NCBI RefSeq assembly: GCF_018614585.1 | Contig: NZ_JAGGOI010000038.1 | Location: forward strand, 1-64,000 | Direction: 5' to 3' | Length of the DNA: 64,000 bases | From: Streptomyces sp. ISL-1 | GTDB taxonomy: Bacteria; Actinomycetota; Actinomycetes; Streptomycetales; Streptomycetaceae | Part shown: positions 15,421 through 22,896 of the stretch, piece after piece | Position numbering within the stretch: the stretch's first letter is position 1 | How the letters are laid out: each line of letters begins with the position of its first letter | The notes under the pieces: generated by a model | What the model saw: only the letters and a program-made list of their open reading frames with translations | What the model was told of the DNA's origin: nothing | Database searches by the model: none | Position numbers and translations under genes: made by a program

Positions 15421-17052
15421 ATGGACGCTGTGACCCAGGTCCCCGCCCCGGTCAACGAGCCGGTGCACAGCTACGCCCCAGGCAGCCCCGAGCGCGCCCG
15501 CCTGGAGGCCAGGCTCAAGGAGCTGTCCGAGAACCCGATCGAGCTGCCGATGACCATCGGCGGCGTGAAGCGGATGGGCGGCGGTGAGCGCTTCGACGTC
15601 GTACAGCCGCACAACCACACGGCTGTCATCGGCACCTTCGGCGGCGCCACGCAAGCGGACGCGCAGGACGCGATCGACGCCGCACTGGCCGCCGCGCCCG
15701 CGTGGCGCGCGATGGCCTTCGACGACCGCGCGGCGATCATCCTGCGCGCGGCCGAACTGCTGGCAGGACCGTGGCGCGAGACGCTCGCCGCCTCGACCAT
15801 GCTGGGCCAGTCGAAGACCGCGCAGCAGGCCGAGATCGACACTCCCTGCGAGCTCGTCGACTTCTGGCGCTTCAACGTCAAGTACGCGCGCGACCTGCTA
15901 GCCGAGCAGCCGCCGGCCAACTCGCCGGGCGTGTGGAACCGTCTGGACCACCGCCCGCTCGAGGGCTTCGTCTATGCGATCACGCCGTTCAACTTCACCG
16001 CGATCGCGGGCAACCTGCCCACCGCCCCTGCCCTGATGGGCAATGTGGTGGTCTGGAAGCCGTCCCCGACCCAGACCCACGCGGCCGTTCTGCTGATGGA
16101 GCTGCTGGAGGAGGCGGGCCTGCCCATGGGCGTCATCAACCTGGTGACGGGCGACGGCATCGCCGTCTCCGAGGTGGCCCTGAACCACCCCGAGCTGGCC
16201 GGCATCCACTTCACCGGCTCGACCAAGACCTTCCAGCACCTGTGGAAGACGGTCGGCAACAACATCGAGAAGTACCGCTCCTACCCGCGCATCGTCGGCG
16301 AGACGGGCGGCAAGGACTTCGTCGTCGCCCACCCGAGCGCCGACCGTGCCGTGCTGAAGACCGCGCTGACCCGTGGTTCCTTCGAGTTCCAGGGCCAGAA
16401 GTGCTCGGCTTCCTCGCGTGCGTACGTCCCCGCCTCGATCTGGAACTCCGGCTTCAAGGAGGAGTTCGCGGCCGAGGTCGACGGCATCAAGATGGGTGAC
16501 GTCACGGACCTGACGAACTTCATGGGCGCCGTGATCGACGAGCGTGCCTTCGCCAAGAACAAGGCCGCGATCGACCGTGCGAAGCAAGACGCGACCTGCA
16601 CGATCGTGGCGGGCGGAACGTACGACGACTCGGTCGGCTACTTCGTCCGCCCGACGGTCGTCGAGTGCTCGGACCCGGCCAACGAGGTCTTCACGACCGA
16701 GTACTTCGGCCCGTTCCTCGCGGTGCATGTGTACGAGGACGACCAGTACGACGCGATGCTGGAGCAGATGGAGTCGGTCTCCGCGTACGCCCTGACCGGC
16801 GCGGTCATCGCGAACGACCGTGCCGCTGCGGCGCACACGATGGACAAGCTGCGGTACGCCGCGGGCAACTTCTACATCAACGACAAGTCGACCGGCGCCG
16901 TCGTCGGCCAGCAGCCCTTCGGCGGCGGCCGCGCGTCCGGCACGAACGACAAGGCGGGCGCCCCGCAGAACCTGATGCGCTGGACGCTGACCCGCGCGAT
17001 CAAGGAGACGCTGGTCGCACCGACGGACTACTCCTACCCGCACATGGGCTGA
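15421..17052 (+). CDS. pruA: L-glutamate gamma-semialdehyde (P5C) dehydrogenase
   Basis: A 543-residue NAD-dependent aldehyde dehydrogenase completing proline breakdown to glutamate. The catalytic Cys is in FEFQGQKCSASSRAYVP and the general-base Glu in IVGETGGKDFVV. TPFNFTAIAGNLPTAPALMGN marks the nucleotide-binding fold, and GQQPFGGGRASGTNDKAG is near the C-terminus as in the P5C dehydrogenase class. An AAAGGAG site precedes the ATG. Cotranscribed with proline dehydrogenase. Confidence 0.95.
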   Translation: MDAVTQVPAPVNEPVHSYAPGSPERARLEARLKELSENPIELPMTIGGVKRMGGGERFDVVQPHNHTAVIGTFGGATQADAQDAIDAALAAAPAWRAMAFDDRAAIILRAAELLAGPWRETLAASTMLGQSKTAQQAEIDTPCELVDFWRFNVKYARDLLAEQPPANSPGVWNRLDHRPLEGFVYAITPFNFTAIAGNLPTAPALMGNVVVWKPSPTQTHAAVLLMELLEEAGLPMGVINLVTGDGIAVSEVALNHPELAGIHFTGSTKTFQHLWKTVGNNIEKYRSYPRIVGETGGKDFVVAHPSADRAVLKTALTRGSFEFQGQKCSASSRAYVPASIWNSGFKEEFAAEVDGIKMGDVTDLTNFMGAVIDERAFAKNKAAIDRAKQDATCTIVAGGTYDDSVGYFVRPTVVECSDPANEVFTTEYFGPFLAVHVYEDDQYDAMLEQMESVSAYALTGAVIANDRAAAAHTMDKLRYAAGNFYINDKSTGAVVGQQPFGGGRASGTNDKAGAPQNLMRWTLTRAIKETLVAPTDYSYPHMG

Positions 17053-17159
17053 CCGCAGGCTCCCTGAATCCCGCCCCCGTCCCGGCCCCCCGCCGGGCGG
17101 GGGCGGTTCACGTTCGGCGGGTTTACGCTGCTTCAAGGAGGCGCCGGAAGGAGGGTGTG

Positions 17160-17399
17160 ATGCCTGGTTCCACGACGCTGAGTGGCGGCCACGGGGTCGA
17201 TTCGATCGAGCACACCGATGCAGTGCGGCTGGCTTCCGTGCTACGGGAGATGAGCGGGCTGCTGTCGGTGGACGGGCCGAACCGGCTCACGGATGCGCAG
17301 GTCAGCGCCTTGTGCGGCGGACAGGTGCATCACCGGCAGGAGTTCGGCGAGTGGGTCGCCCGGGTGGCTCGGGACCTCACGCAGAGGGTCTCGGCCTAG
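17160..17399 (+). CDS. Small hypothetical protein (79 aa)
   Basis: ATG at 17160 behind a strong GGAAGGAGGG site, high GC at third positions throughout, TAG at 17397-17399. The protein is mostly helical: TDAVRLASVLREMSGLL, then RLTDAQVSALCGGQ and EFGEWVARVARDLTQRV. I do not recognise the family. Its 3' end overlaps by about 23 bp that of the convergent ArsR gene. Spacing of 107 bp after the P5C dehydrogenase leaves open whether it belongs to the proline operon. Confidence 0.6.
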   Translation: MPGSTTLSGGHGVDSIEHTDAVRLASVLREMSGLLSVDGPNRLTDAQVSALCGGQVHHRQEFGEWVARVARDLTQRVSA

Positions 17400-18168
17400 C
17401 CGGGTCCGCTTCGGCGAGACGCTTGATCGCCGAGAGCCGGTTGTCCCACTCGGAGGCGACGCGGTCCATCCAGCGTGCGGTGACGCCGAGCCGCGCGGGC
17501 AGGACGGTGTACCGCGCCTCGCGGCCCTCCCGGTGGCCGGTCACCAGACCGGCCCGGGTCAGGATCGCGAGGTGCTTGACGATCGCCTGCCGGCTGACGG
17601 GGAGTTCCGTCGCCAGGACTGTCGCCGTCGCCTGGCCGTGCGCGGCGATGGCGTCGAGTATCCGGCGCCGGGTCGGATCCGCCAGCGCGGCCAGAACCTC
17701 GGTGACGGCGTCCTGATCGGCGCCCGCGCCGGGGTCCGCGGCGGAGCCTGCGGCCGCATCCGTCCCCGGGGCCGCGCCAGCGCCGGTGTCCGCGCCAGCC
17801 CCCGCGCCGGTGTCCCGGGCCGCGCCCGCGCCGGTGTCCCGGGCCGCGCCGGTGTCCGGGGCCCTGCCCGGGTCCGGGCCCCGATCCGTGCCGCGGTCGG
17901 TGTTTTGGTCCGCGCCCGGGTCATTGCCCCTGCGCGTGTTCCGGGCAGCGCTCCGGTGCGTGCCCGGGTCTGTTTCCCGGTCCGTAGCCGGGTCCGTAGC
18001 CGGGTCCGGACACCGGCCCGCGCCAGGGGCCAAACCCCGGTCTGCGCCCTGGTCCGTAGCCGGGTCCTGGCCCCCGCCGGTCTTCTTGGCCGGGTCGGGG
18101 GCGGTACCCCGGGCCGCGCCCGGGGCGGGGCCCCCGACGTCCGCGCCCGCGCCGGTGTTCGCTGTCAT
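17377..18168 (-). CDS. ArsR-family regulator with a long low-complexity N-terminal extension
   Basis: The last 110 residues or so are a winged-helix ArsR domain: LAALADPTRRRILDAIAAHG, then ATELPVSRQAIVKHLAILTR and GREARYTVLP. Such proteins usually partner an AHSA1/SRPBCC gene, as here. The first 150 residues are repetitive Ala/Asp/Gly/Thr/Pro sequence (for example GAARDTGAGAARDTGAGA), very unlike the roughly 110-residue norm. The ATG at 18168 overlaps the upstream stop as ATGA, arguing for translational coupling and against an internal start; no good internal ribosome site was seen. The extension may be disordered or a repeat expansion. Confidence 0.8.
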   Translation of the reverse strand: MTANTGAGADVGGPAPGAARGTAPDPAKKTGGGQDPATDQGADRGLAPGAGRCPDPATDPATDRETDPGTHRSAARNTRRGNDPGADQNTDRGTDRGPDPGRAPDTGAARDTGAGAARDTGAGAGADTGAGAAPGTDAAAGSAADPGAGADQDAVTEVLAALADPTRRRILDAIAAHGQATATVLATELPVSRQAIVKHLAILTRAGLVTGHREGREARYTVLPARLGVTARWMDRVASEWDNRLSAIKRLAEADPARPRPSA

Positions 18169-18620
18169 GCCGCGAGCCGCTCCGCGTACTGCTTGATGTT
18201 CTGGGCCTGTTCGGTCCAGCCGCTCGAGTGGCTCTCGTACCCAGCCGTGTCGACCCTGTCCGCGGGGATGTCGAGGCCGGCGAAGCCGGTCTCCACCACG
18301 CGCAGATGGGTGCCGTCGCCGTCCGGGGTGAGAGTGAACTCCACCAGGGTGGAGTTGCCCTCGACCGCCTGCTCACCGGGGAACGCGCTCGCCCAGCGGT
18401 ACGAGAAGTAGTGCGGCGGGTCCACCTTCTCGATCGTCGTCGGGAACTGTCCGTACTCCCCGTGGTCCAGGTGCATCGTGCCGCCCGGACGCAGGTCGAC
18501 CGGCGTCGGCTTGCCCTGTCCGAACCACGAACCCACGTGCTCCGGCTCCGTGAGCACCGCCCAGACGCGCTCGACGGGCGCGGCGATGGTGATCTCTCGT
18601 TCGATCCGGTCCTCGCTCAT
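18165..18620 (-). CDS. SRPBCC (AHSA1-like) domain protein
   Basis: A 151-residue START-like ligand-binding protein. IEREITIAAPVERVWAVLTE at the N-terminus and SYRWASAFPGEQAVEGNSTL in the middle are typical of the AHSA1/SRPBCC family; LRVVETGFAGL is near the end. The ligand is unknown. It is first in a two-gene operon with the ArsR regulator (4-bp ATGA overlap). Inverted repeats at 18660-18700 lie 40-80 bp upstream and probably serve as the ArsR operator. Confidence 0.88.
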   Translation of the reverse strand: MSEDRIEREITIAAPVERVWAVLTEPEHVGSWFGQGKPTPVDLRPGGTMHLDHGEYGQFPTTIEKVDPPHYFSYRWASAFPGEQAVEGNSTLVEFTLTPDGDGTHLRVVETGFAGLDIPADRVDTAGYESHSSGWTEQAQNIKQYAERLAA

Positions 18621-18659
18621 GATCTTCCGCTTTCTGCTCGGCTATGACGTGCTACTCAA

Positions 18660-18700
18660 TGGTTGCACGTCCCGGGAGGGAAGTGCAACCAATCGGTTGC
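18660..18700. promoter_or_regulatory. Candidate ArsR operator: repeated GGTTGCAC/GTGCAACC elements
   Basis: TGGTTGCAC (18660-18668) and GTGCAACCA (18683-18691) are perfect inverses. GCAACC (18685-18690) also pairs with GGTTGC (18695-18700) across 4 bp. Three copies of one half-site within 41 bp, just upstream of the SRPBCC-arsR operon, fit a dimeric winged-helix regulator. Binding is inferred. Confidence 0.55.
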
Positions 18701-18921
18701 GCGAAATGTTCGCCCGCCGGAAACCGGGTCTCGTCCCACGCCGCCGGGGGTGCCCGCGAGGTTCTGGATGCCACTCGTGCAGCACCCACGGGCCCGACTC
18801 GCCCGCGCCGGAGACGGCGCTGGGGCCGGCGGGCGGTGGATCGCGACGTGCTGGGCGGTGTGACGCGCTGCTCCTCAGGCTCGTGTCGAGCTGAGAGGGC
18901 GGCGGTGCCAGAGTTGGGCGT

Positions 18922-19464
18922 ATGACCCAGCCGCTGCGCGCCGCCCACACCTACCAGCTCTCCGCGGCCGAACTGGCCGAGATCCGCGCCCTGATGGACG
19001 AAGCCTTCGAGGGCGACTTCAGTGACGAGGACTGGGGCCACTCGCTCGGCGGCCTCCACGCGCTGGTACGCGACGAGAAGGGGATCGCCGCGCACGGCAG
19101 CGCGATCATGCGCCGGGTCCTGCACGGGGGCCGCTCGTACCGCATCGGCTACATCGAGGCGATGGCCGTACGCCCCGACCGCCGCCGGCAAGGGCTCGGC
19201 AGCCGGGTGATGGCCGAGCTGGAACGGGTTGTCGACGGCGCATACGAGTTCGGCGCGCTGTCCGCGTCCGACGACGGCGCCCAGTTGTACCGGGCGCGCG
19301 GCTGGCAGCTGTGGCAGGGCCCGATCGAGGCGCTCGGCCCGGACGGGGTGGTGCACCTCCCGGACGAGGAGGACTCCACGTATCTGCGCCCCGCCGCGGG
19401 CCGTCCACTGCCGCAGCCCCCCGCCGCGCTGCTCTTCGACTGGCGGGACGGGGACGTGTTGTAG
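18922..19464 (+). CDS. GNAT acetyltransferase resembling aminoglycoside 2'-N-acetyltransferase AAC(2')
   Basis: A 180-residue GNAT protein that follows AAC(2')-I enzymes over its whole length, to the extent I can recall them: EAFEGDFSDEDWGHSLGGLHAL, split as GDFSDEDW then HSLGGLHALV, then GYIEAMAVRPDRRRQGLGSR (acetyl-CoA loop), YEFGALSASDDGAQLYRARG and a C-terminal CDWRAGDVW-like LLFDWRDGDVL. Family members acetylate the 2'-amino group of aminoglycosides, though many chromosomal copies have other roles. No resistance phenotype can be claimed. Start ATG at 18922. Confidence 0.8.
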   Translation: MTQPLRAAHTYQLSAAELAEIRALMDEAFEGDFSDEDWGHSLGGLHALVRDEKGIAAHGSAIMRRVLHGGRSYRIGYIEAMAVRPDRRRQGLGSRVMAELERVVDGAYEFGALSASDDGAQLYRARGWQLWQGPIEALGPDGVVHLPDEEDSTYLRPAAGRPLPQPPAALLFDWRDGDVL

Positions 19465-19474
19465 CTGTAGCGCC

Positions 19475-19585
19475 TTAGCCGGCAGACCTGACCAGTATCT
19501 TTCCGAGGTTCGCGCCCCTCAGCATGCCGAGGAAGGCGTCCACGATCCGCTCGAATCCCTCGACGACCGTGACGTCCGGCGCGAT
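19475..19585 (-). pseudogene. C-terminal fragment of an MDR-type NADP oxidoreductase
   Basis: The minus strand reads DVTVVEGFERIVDAFLGMLR, then GANLGKILVRSAG and a stop at 19475: the tail of NADP-dependent (quinone/alkenal-type) oxidoreductases. Similarity ends abruptly near 19585, where a LysR fragment begins on the opposite strand. No start signal. Confidence 0.75.
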
Positions 19586-19589
19586 GCGG

Positions 19590-19983
19590 CACGAGGAACT
19601 CCTCGGAGGGGTGCGCCCTGGTCCACCCGGCGGGGCATCCGGCGCCGCGCTCGCTGCCGCTGGTCGACTGGGCCGAGAACCGCACCTCGTACACCCGCGC
19701 ATGGTGGGCGGAGCAGGAGTGGCTCCCGAAGGCGACCGTCGAGGCGGAGGACGACGGAGCAGTGCTCTCGATGGTGGGCAGTGGTTTCGGGATGGCGGTC
19801 ATGCCGGAGCTCTCCCTGAACGGAGCGCCGGCCACCATCGAGATCACCGATCTCGGACCGGACCGCCCGACCCGCTCGGTCGGCTATGTCACCACCCCGG
19901 AGCTGGCCCGCACGGTCGCTGTCCGTGCCCTGATCCGAGAACTGCGGGCCCTCGCCGTCTCAGATAGTAGGAAGTCCGAGTAA
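19590..19983 (+). pseudogene. C-terminal fragment of a LysR-family regulator
   Basis: In the frame ending at TAA 19981-19983 the sequence reads ALVHPAGHPAPRSLPLVDW, then NRTSYTRAWWAEQEWLP and SMVGSGFGMAVMPELSLNG: the second half of a LysR effector-binding domain. The DNA-binding half is absent and no start precedes it. It abuts the oxidoreductase fragment back to back, so a single deletion probably removed both 5' halves and the promoter between them. Confidence 0.75.
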
Positions 19984-20156
19984 TTGTGGAGACAGAACCG
20001 CGTACCTGTCTTAGCTTTGTAGAAGCCGAACGTCTCGCTCGATCCAGCGAATGGCGGTCGTGAGCCAGTGCCCCAAGCAGGCAACCCCTGCGGCCCGGCT
20101 CCCCGCCCCTTCCGGCGCCTCGAAATCATCTCCGTGATCTCAAGGAGTCGATCACC

Positions 20157-20285
20157 ATGCCCGAGACGACTGTCCGCCGCGTCCGTCACGCCGCCCGCTC
20201 GAGCGAAGCCGAGCGCAAGAATGCCGCCGCCGCCCTGCAGCGGGCCCTCGACCGCAGGGACAACGGCGGCTCCACCGGCCACTGA
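20157..20285 (+). CDS. Small conserved-looking protein (42 aa)
   Basis: ATG at 20157 with CAAGGAG ten bases upstream, TGA at 20283-20285. The sequence ends with RKNAAAALQRALDRRDNGG and STGH, and has many Arg and Ala residues predicted to be helical. Third-position GC is high. I believe similar small ORFs occur beside leuB in other Streptomyces, but this is recollection. Function unknown. Confidence 0.6.
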   Translation: MPETTVRRVRHAARSSEAERKNAAAALQRALDRRDNGGSTGH

Positions 20286-20342
20286 GCCGGATTACCGCCC
20301 CGAGCCGCACCGACCCGAAGGCTTCATCTCGAAGTAGTCGAC

Positions 20343-20366
20343 GCGCTTGCCGTTCTCGGCAAGCGC
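20343..20366. other. Perfect 10-bp hairpin, with a possible gene remnant
   Basis: GCGCTTGCCG and CGGCAAGCGC flank a TTCT loop. It may end the transcript of the 42-aa gene. The minus strand across it reads KLKVSALAENGKRVDYFEMK with a TAA at 20292-20294, which looks like a protein tail but has no start and no family I can name. Confidence 0.4.
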
Positions 20367-20417
20367 GGAGACCTTCAGCTTCGGCTGCCCCGGGCCCCGG
20401 GGAGGCTGAAGATTTGT

Positions 20418-20470
20418 GGATGTCCGAATGGCGGACATCCGGTGTCATGGGGTGGGACGCGGAGTAGGGT
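20418..20470 (+). promoter_or_regulatory. leuB promoter (leaderless) with upstream palindrome
   Basis: TAGGGT (20465-20470) is a TANNNT -10 placed 6 bp before the leuB ATG, with GTGTCA (20442-20447) as a -35 at 17 bp. This predicts transcription starting at the ATG itself; no ribosome site is present. The perfect 9-bp inverted repeat GGATGTCCG-N5-CGGACATCC (20418-20440) abuts the -35, a typical activator position. NdgR-type IclR regulators are known to control leucine genes in streptomycetes; linking this site to one is a guess. Confidence 0.6.
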
Positions 20471-20476
20471 GCCGAT

Positions 20477-21520
20477 ATGTCTCGCAGCGTCAATCTCGCA
20501 GTGATCCCCGGTGACGGCATCGGCCAGGAGGTCGTGGCCCAGGGCCTGAAGGTCCTCGCGGCCGTCCTCCCTCAGGATGTGAAGCTGGAGACCAAGGAGT
20601 ACGACCTCGGCGCCCAGCGCTGGCACCGCACCGGAGAGACCCTCCCCGACGCGGAGCTCGACTCCCTCAAGAACCACGACGCGATCCTGCTCGGCGCGAT
20701 CGGCGACCCCTCCGTTCCGTCCGGCGTGCTGGAGCGGGGGCTGCTGCTCAAACTGCGGTTCGCCTTCGACCACTACGTCAACCTGCGTCCGTCGAAGCTC
20801 TTCCCGAACACCGCCACCCCGCTGGCCGGCCGCCCCGACATCGACTTCGTCGTCGTCCGCGAGGGCACCGAGGGGCCGTACACCGGCAACGGCGGTTCCC
20901 TGCGCACCGGTACGCCAGCCGAGGTCGCCACCGAGGTCAGCCTGAATACGGCGTACGGCGTCGAGCGGGTCGTCCGTGACGCCTACGAGCGGGCCAACTC
21001 CCGCCCCCGCAAGAAGCTGACGCTGGTCCACAAGAACAACGTCCTCGTCTACGCCGGCCACTTGTGGAAGAACATCTTCGACACGATCGGCAAGGAGTAC
21101 CCCGAGGTCACCACCGACTATCTGCACGTCGACGCCGCGACGATCTTCTTCGTCACCCAGCCGGAGCGCTTCGACGTCATCGTCACCGACAACCTTTTCG
21201 GTGACATTCTCACCGACCTCGCCGCTGCCGTGACCGGCGGCATCGGCCTGGCCGCGTCCGGCAACATCAACCCGACGGGCGCCTTCCCGTCGATGTTCGA
21301 ACCCGTCCACGGATCGGCGCCCGACATCGCGGGCACCGGCAAGGCGGACCCGACGGCGACCATCCTCTCCGTCGCCCTCCTGCTGCGGCACCTGGGCTTC
21401 GAGGCCGAGGCGGCACGTATCGAGGAGACCGTCTCCGCCGACCTCGCGGAGCGCGACGGTGCCACCTTCCGTACGACGGACGAGATCGGCGACGCGCTCG
21501 CGGTACGAGTAGCGAGCTGA
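20477..21520 (+). CDS. leuB: 3-isopropylmalate dehydrogenase
   Basis: A 347-residue NAD-dependent decarboxylating dehydrogenase converting 3-isopropylmalate to 2-oxoisocaproate in leucine synthesis. The family signature region is present: VVREGTEGPYTGNGG near the substrate site, VERVVRDAYERANSRPRKKL, LTLVHKNNVLVYAG, and VTDNLFGDILTDLAAAVTGG with metal-binding Asp, then EPVHGSAPDIAGTGKADPTA. Length matches the actinobacterial type. ilvE follows 237 bp downstream with its own leader, after a terminator hairpin. Confidence 0.96.
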   Translation: MSRSVNLAVIPGDGIGQEVVAQGLKVLAAVLPQDVKLETKEYDLGAQRWHRTGETLPDAELDSLKNHDAILLGAIGDPSVPSGVLERGLLLKLRFAFDHYVNLRPSKLFPNTATPLAGRPDIDFVVVREGTEGPYTGNGGSLRTGTPAEVATEVSLNTAYGVERVVRDAYERANSRPRKKLTLVHKNNVLVYAGHLWKNIFDTIGKEYPEVTTDYLHVDAATIFFVTQPERFDVIVTDNLFGDILTDLAAAVTGGIGLAASGNINPTGAFPSMFEPVHGSAPDIAGTGKADPTATILSVALLLRHLGFEAEAARIEETVSADLAERDGATFRTTDEIGDALAVRVAS

Positions 21521-21543
21521 CCCGACGGTTCCAGAAACACCAC

Positions 21544-21574
21544 AGCCGCCGGGTCGCATCTGCACCCGGCGGCT
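21544..21574 (+). terminator. leuB terminator
   Basis: A perfect 11-bp stem, AGCCGCCGGGT and ACCCGGCGGCT, with a 9-base loop and a TCTCCT tail, 23 bp after the leuB stop. Confidence 0.8.
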
Positions 21575-21627
21575 TCTCCTGTGCGGCCTCCGGGTGCCAC
21601 CATCAACCCTGGACCGCTTCACCCCGT

Positions 21628-21657
21628 TTCCTGGCACGGGCCCACCCGAGCGATAAT
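21628..21657 (+). promoter_or_regulatory. Candidate ilvE promoter
   Basis: GATAAT at 21652-21657 is the best -10 in this spacer; TTCCTG at 21628-21633 is a weak -35 at 18 bp. Transcription would begin near 21663, just before a short leader ORF. Confidence 0.4.
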
Positions 21658-21674
21658 CGGTCGTGGGCCGTGGC

Positions 21675-21716
21675 ATGCGGCAAAGCTCGGACGTCCTAGC
21701 AGTAGTAGCGGCGTGA
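21675..21716 (+). CDS. Candidate ilvE leader peptide (13 aa)
   Basis: ATG at 21675 to TGA at 21714-21716 encodes MRQSSDVLAVVAA. It includes Val-Leu-Ala-Val-Val, and three of these codons are the rare CTA, GTA and GTA. The ORF ends 41 bp before the ilvE start. The upstream ribosome site is weak, so it could be chance. Confidence 0.45.
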   Translation: MRQSSDVLAVVAA

Positions 21717-21721
21717 GCGCG

Positions 21722-21748
21722 GTCCGTCACAAACAACCGGTGAAGGAC
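21722..21748 (+). promoter_or_regulatory. Hairpin that would hide the ilvE ribosome site
   Basis: GTCCGTCAC (21722-21730) can pair with GTGAAGGAC (21740-21748), eight pairs and one mismatch. The right arm contains the GAAGGA ribosome site of ilvE. With the Val/Leu-rich leader peptide just upstream, this suggests translational attenuation; it is not proven. Confidence 0.4.
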
Positions 21749-21757
21749 ACTGCACTC

Positions 21758-22846
21758 ATGACGACGCCCACGATCGAGCTCAAGCCGTCCTCGCACCCGC
21801 TGTCGGACGCGGAGCGCGAGGCGATCCTGGCCAACCCCGGATTCGGCCGCCACTTCACCGATCACATGGTGACGATCAAGTGGACGGAGGGGCGCGGCTG
21901 GCACGACGCTCAGCTCGTCCCGTACGCGCCGCTGTCGCTCGACCCGGCCAACATGACGCTGCACTACGCGCAGGAGATCTTCGAAGGGCTCAAGGCGTAC
22001 CGCCGCCCCGACGGTTCGGTCGCCAGCTTCAGGCCGGAGGCCAACGCCGAGCGCTTCCAGCGGTCGGCGCGCAGGCTCGCCATGCCGGAGTTGCCGGTCG
22101 AGACGTTCATCGAGGCGTGTGACGCACTCATCCAGCTGGACAAGGCGTGGGTTCCGGCGCACGGTGGCGAGTCCTCGCTGTATCTGCGGCCCTTCATGAT
22201 CGCGACCGAGGTCGGTCTCGGCGTGAAGCCGGCCAACGAGTACCTCTTCCTCGTCATCGCCTCGCCGGCCGGCGCGTACTTCCCCGGCGGTGTGAAGCCC
22301 GTCTCGATCTGGCTCTCCGAGAACTACGTCCGCGCGGTCCCCGGCGGCATCGGCTTCGCCAAGACCGGCGGCAACTACGCGGCGTCGCTGCTCGCCCAGG
22401 CCGAGGCGGCCGCGAAGGGCTGCGACCAGGTCGCCTATCTCGACGCGCTGGAGCACAAGTGGGTCGAGGAGCTGGGAGGCATGAACCTGTACTTCGTGTA
22501 CGGGGACAAGATCGTTACCCCCGAGCTGACCGGCTCGCTGCTCGCCGGCATCACCCGGGACTCCCTGCTGAAGCTCGCCAAGGACCTGGGTTACAAGTCC
22601 GAGGAGGGCCGGATCTCCATCGAGGACTGGAAGCGCGACACCGAGAACGGCACGCTCACCGAGGTCTTCGCGTGCGGCACCGCGGCGGTCATCACCCCGG
22701 TCGGCTCGGTCAAGTCGGCGGGCGCGGAGTGGACGCAGGCGGACGGGCAGCCGGGCAAGGTCACGCTGGAGCTGCGCAAGGCGCTGCTGGACATCCAGAC
22801 GGGCGTCGCGGAGGACGTCCACGGCTGGATGCACGAACTGGGCTGA
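21758..22846 (+). CDS. ilvE: Branched-chain amino acid aminotransferase
   Basis: A 362-residue PLP enzyme of fold class IV, making the final transamination of Val, Leu and Ile (and the first of their breakdown). The N-terminal part carries FEGLKAYRRPDGSVASFRPE and RSARRLAMPELP; the PLP Lys is in ALEHKWVEELGGMNLYFV, and TRDSLLKLAKDLGYKSEE and EVFACGTAAVITPVGSV are typical. The ATG at 21758 follows GAAGGA. The upstream leader suggests control by branched-chain amino acid supply. Confidence 0.96.
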   Translation: MTTPTIELKPSSHPLSDAEREAILANPGFGRHFTDHMVTIKWTEGRGWHDAQLVPYAPLSLDPANMTLHYAQEIFEGLKAYRRPDGSVASFRPEANAERFQRSARRLAMPELPVETFIEACDALIQLDKAWVPAHGGESSLYLRPFMIATEVGLGVKPANEYLFLVIASPAGAYFPGGVKPVSIWLSENYVRAVPGGIGFAKTGGNYAASLLAQAEAAAKGCDQVAYLDALEHKWVEELGGMNLYFVYGDKIVTPELTGSLLAGITRDSLLKLAKDLGYKSEEGRISIEDWKRDTENGTLTEVFACGTAAVITPVGSVKSAGAEWTQADGQPGKVTLELRKALLDIQTGVAEDVHGWMHELG

Positions 22847-22862
22847 CACCCGCGCGCTGTTC

Positions 22863-22896
22863 AAAGGCCCGCACCCCGCAGGGGCGCGGGCCTTTT
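22863..22896 (+). terminator. ilvE terminator
   Basis: AAAGGCCCGC pairs with GCGGGCCTTT, with CCCC/GGGG pairing inside and a short TTTT tail, 16 bp after the ilvE stop. Confidence 0.85.
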
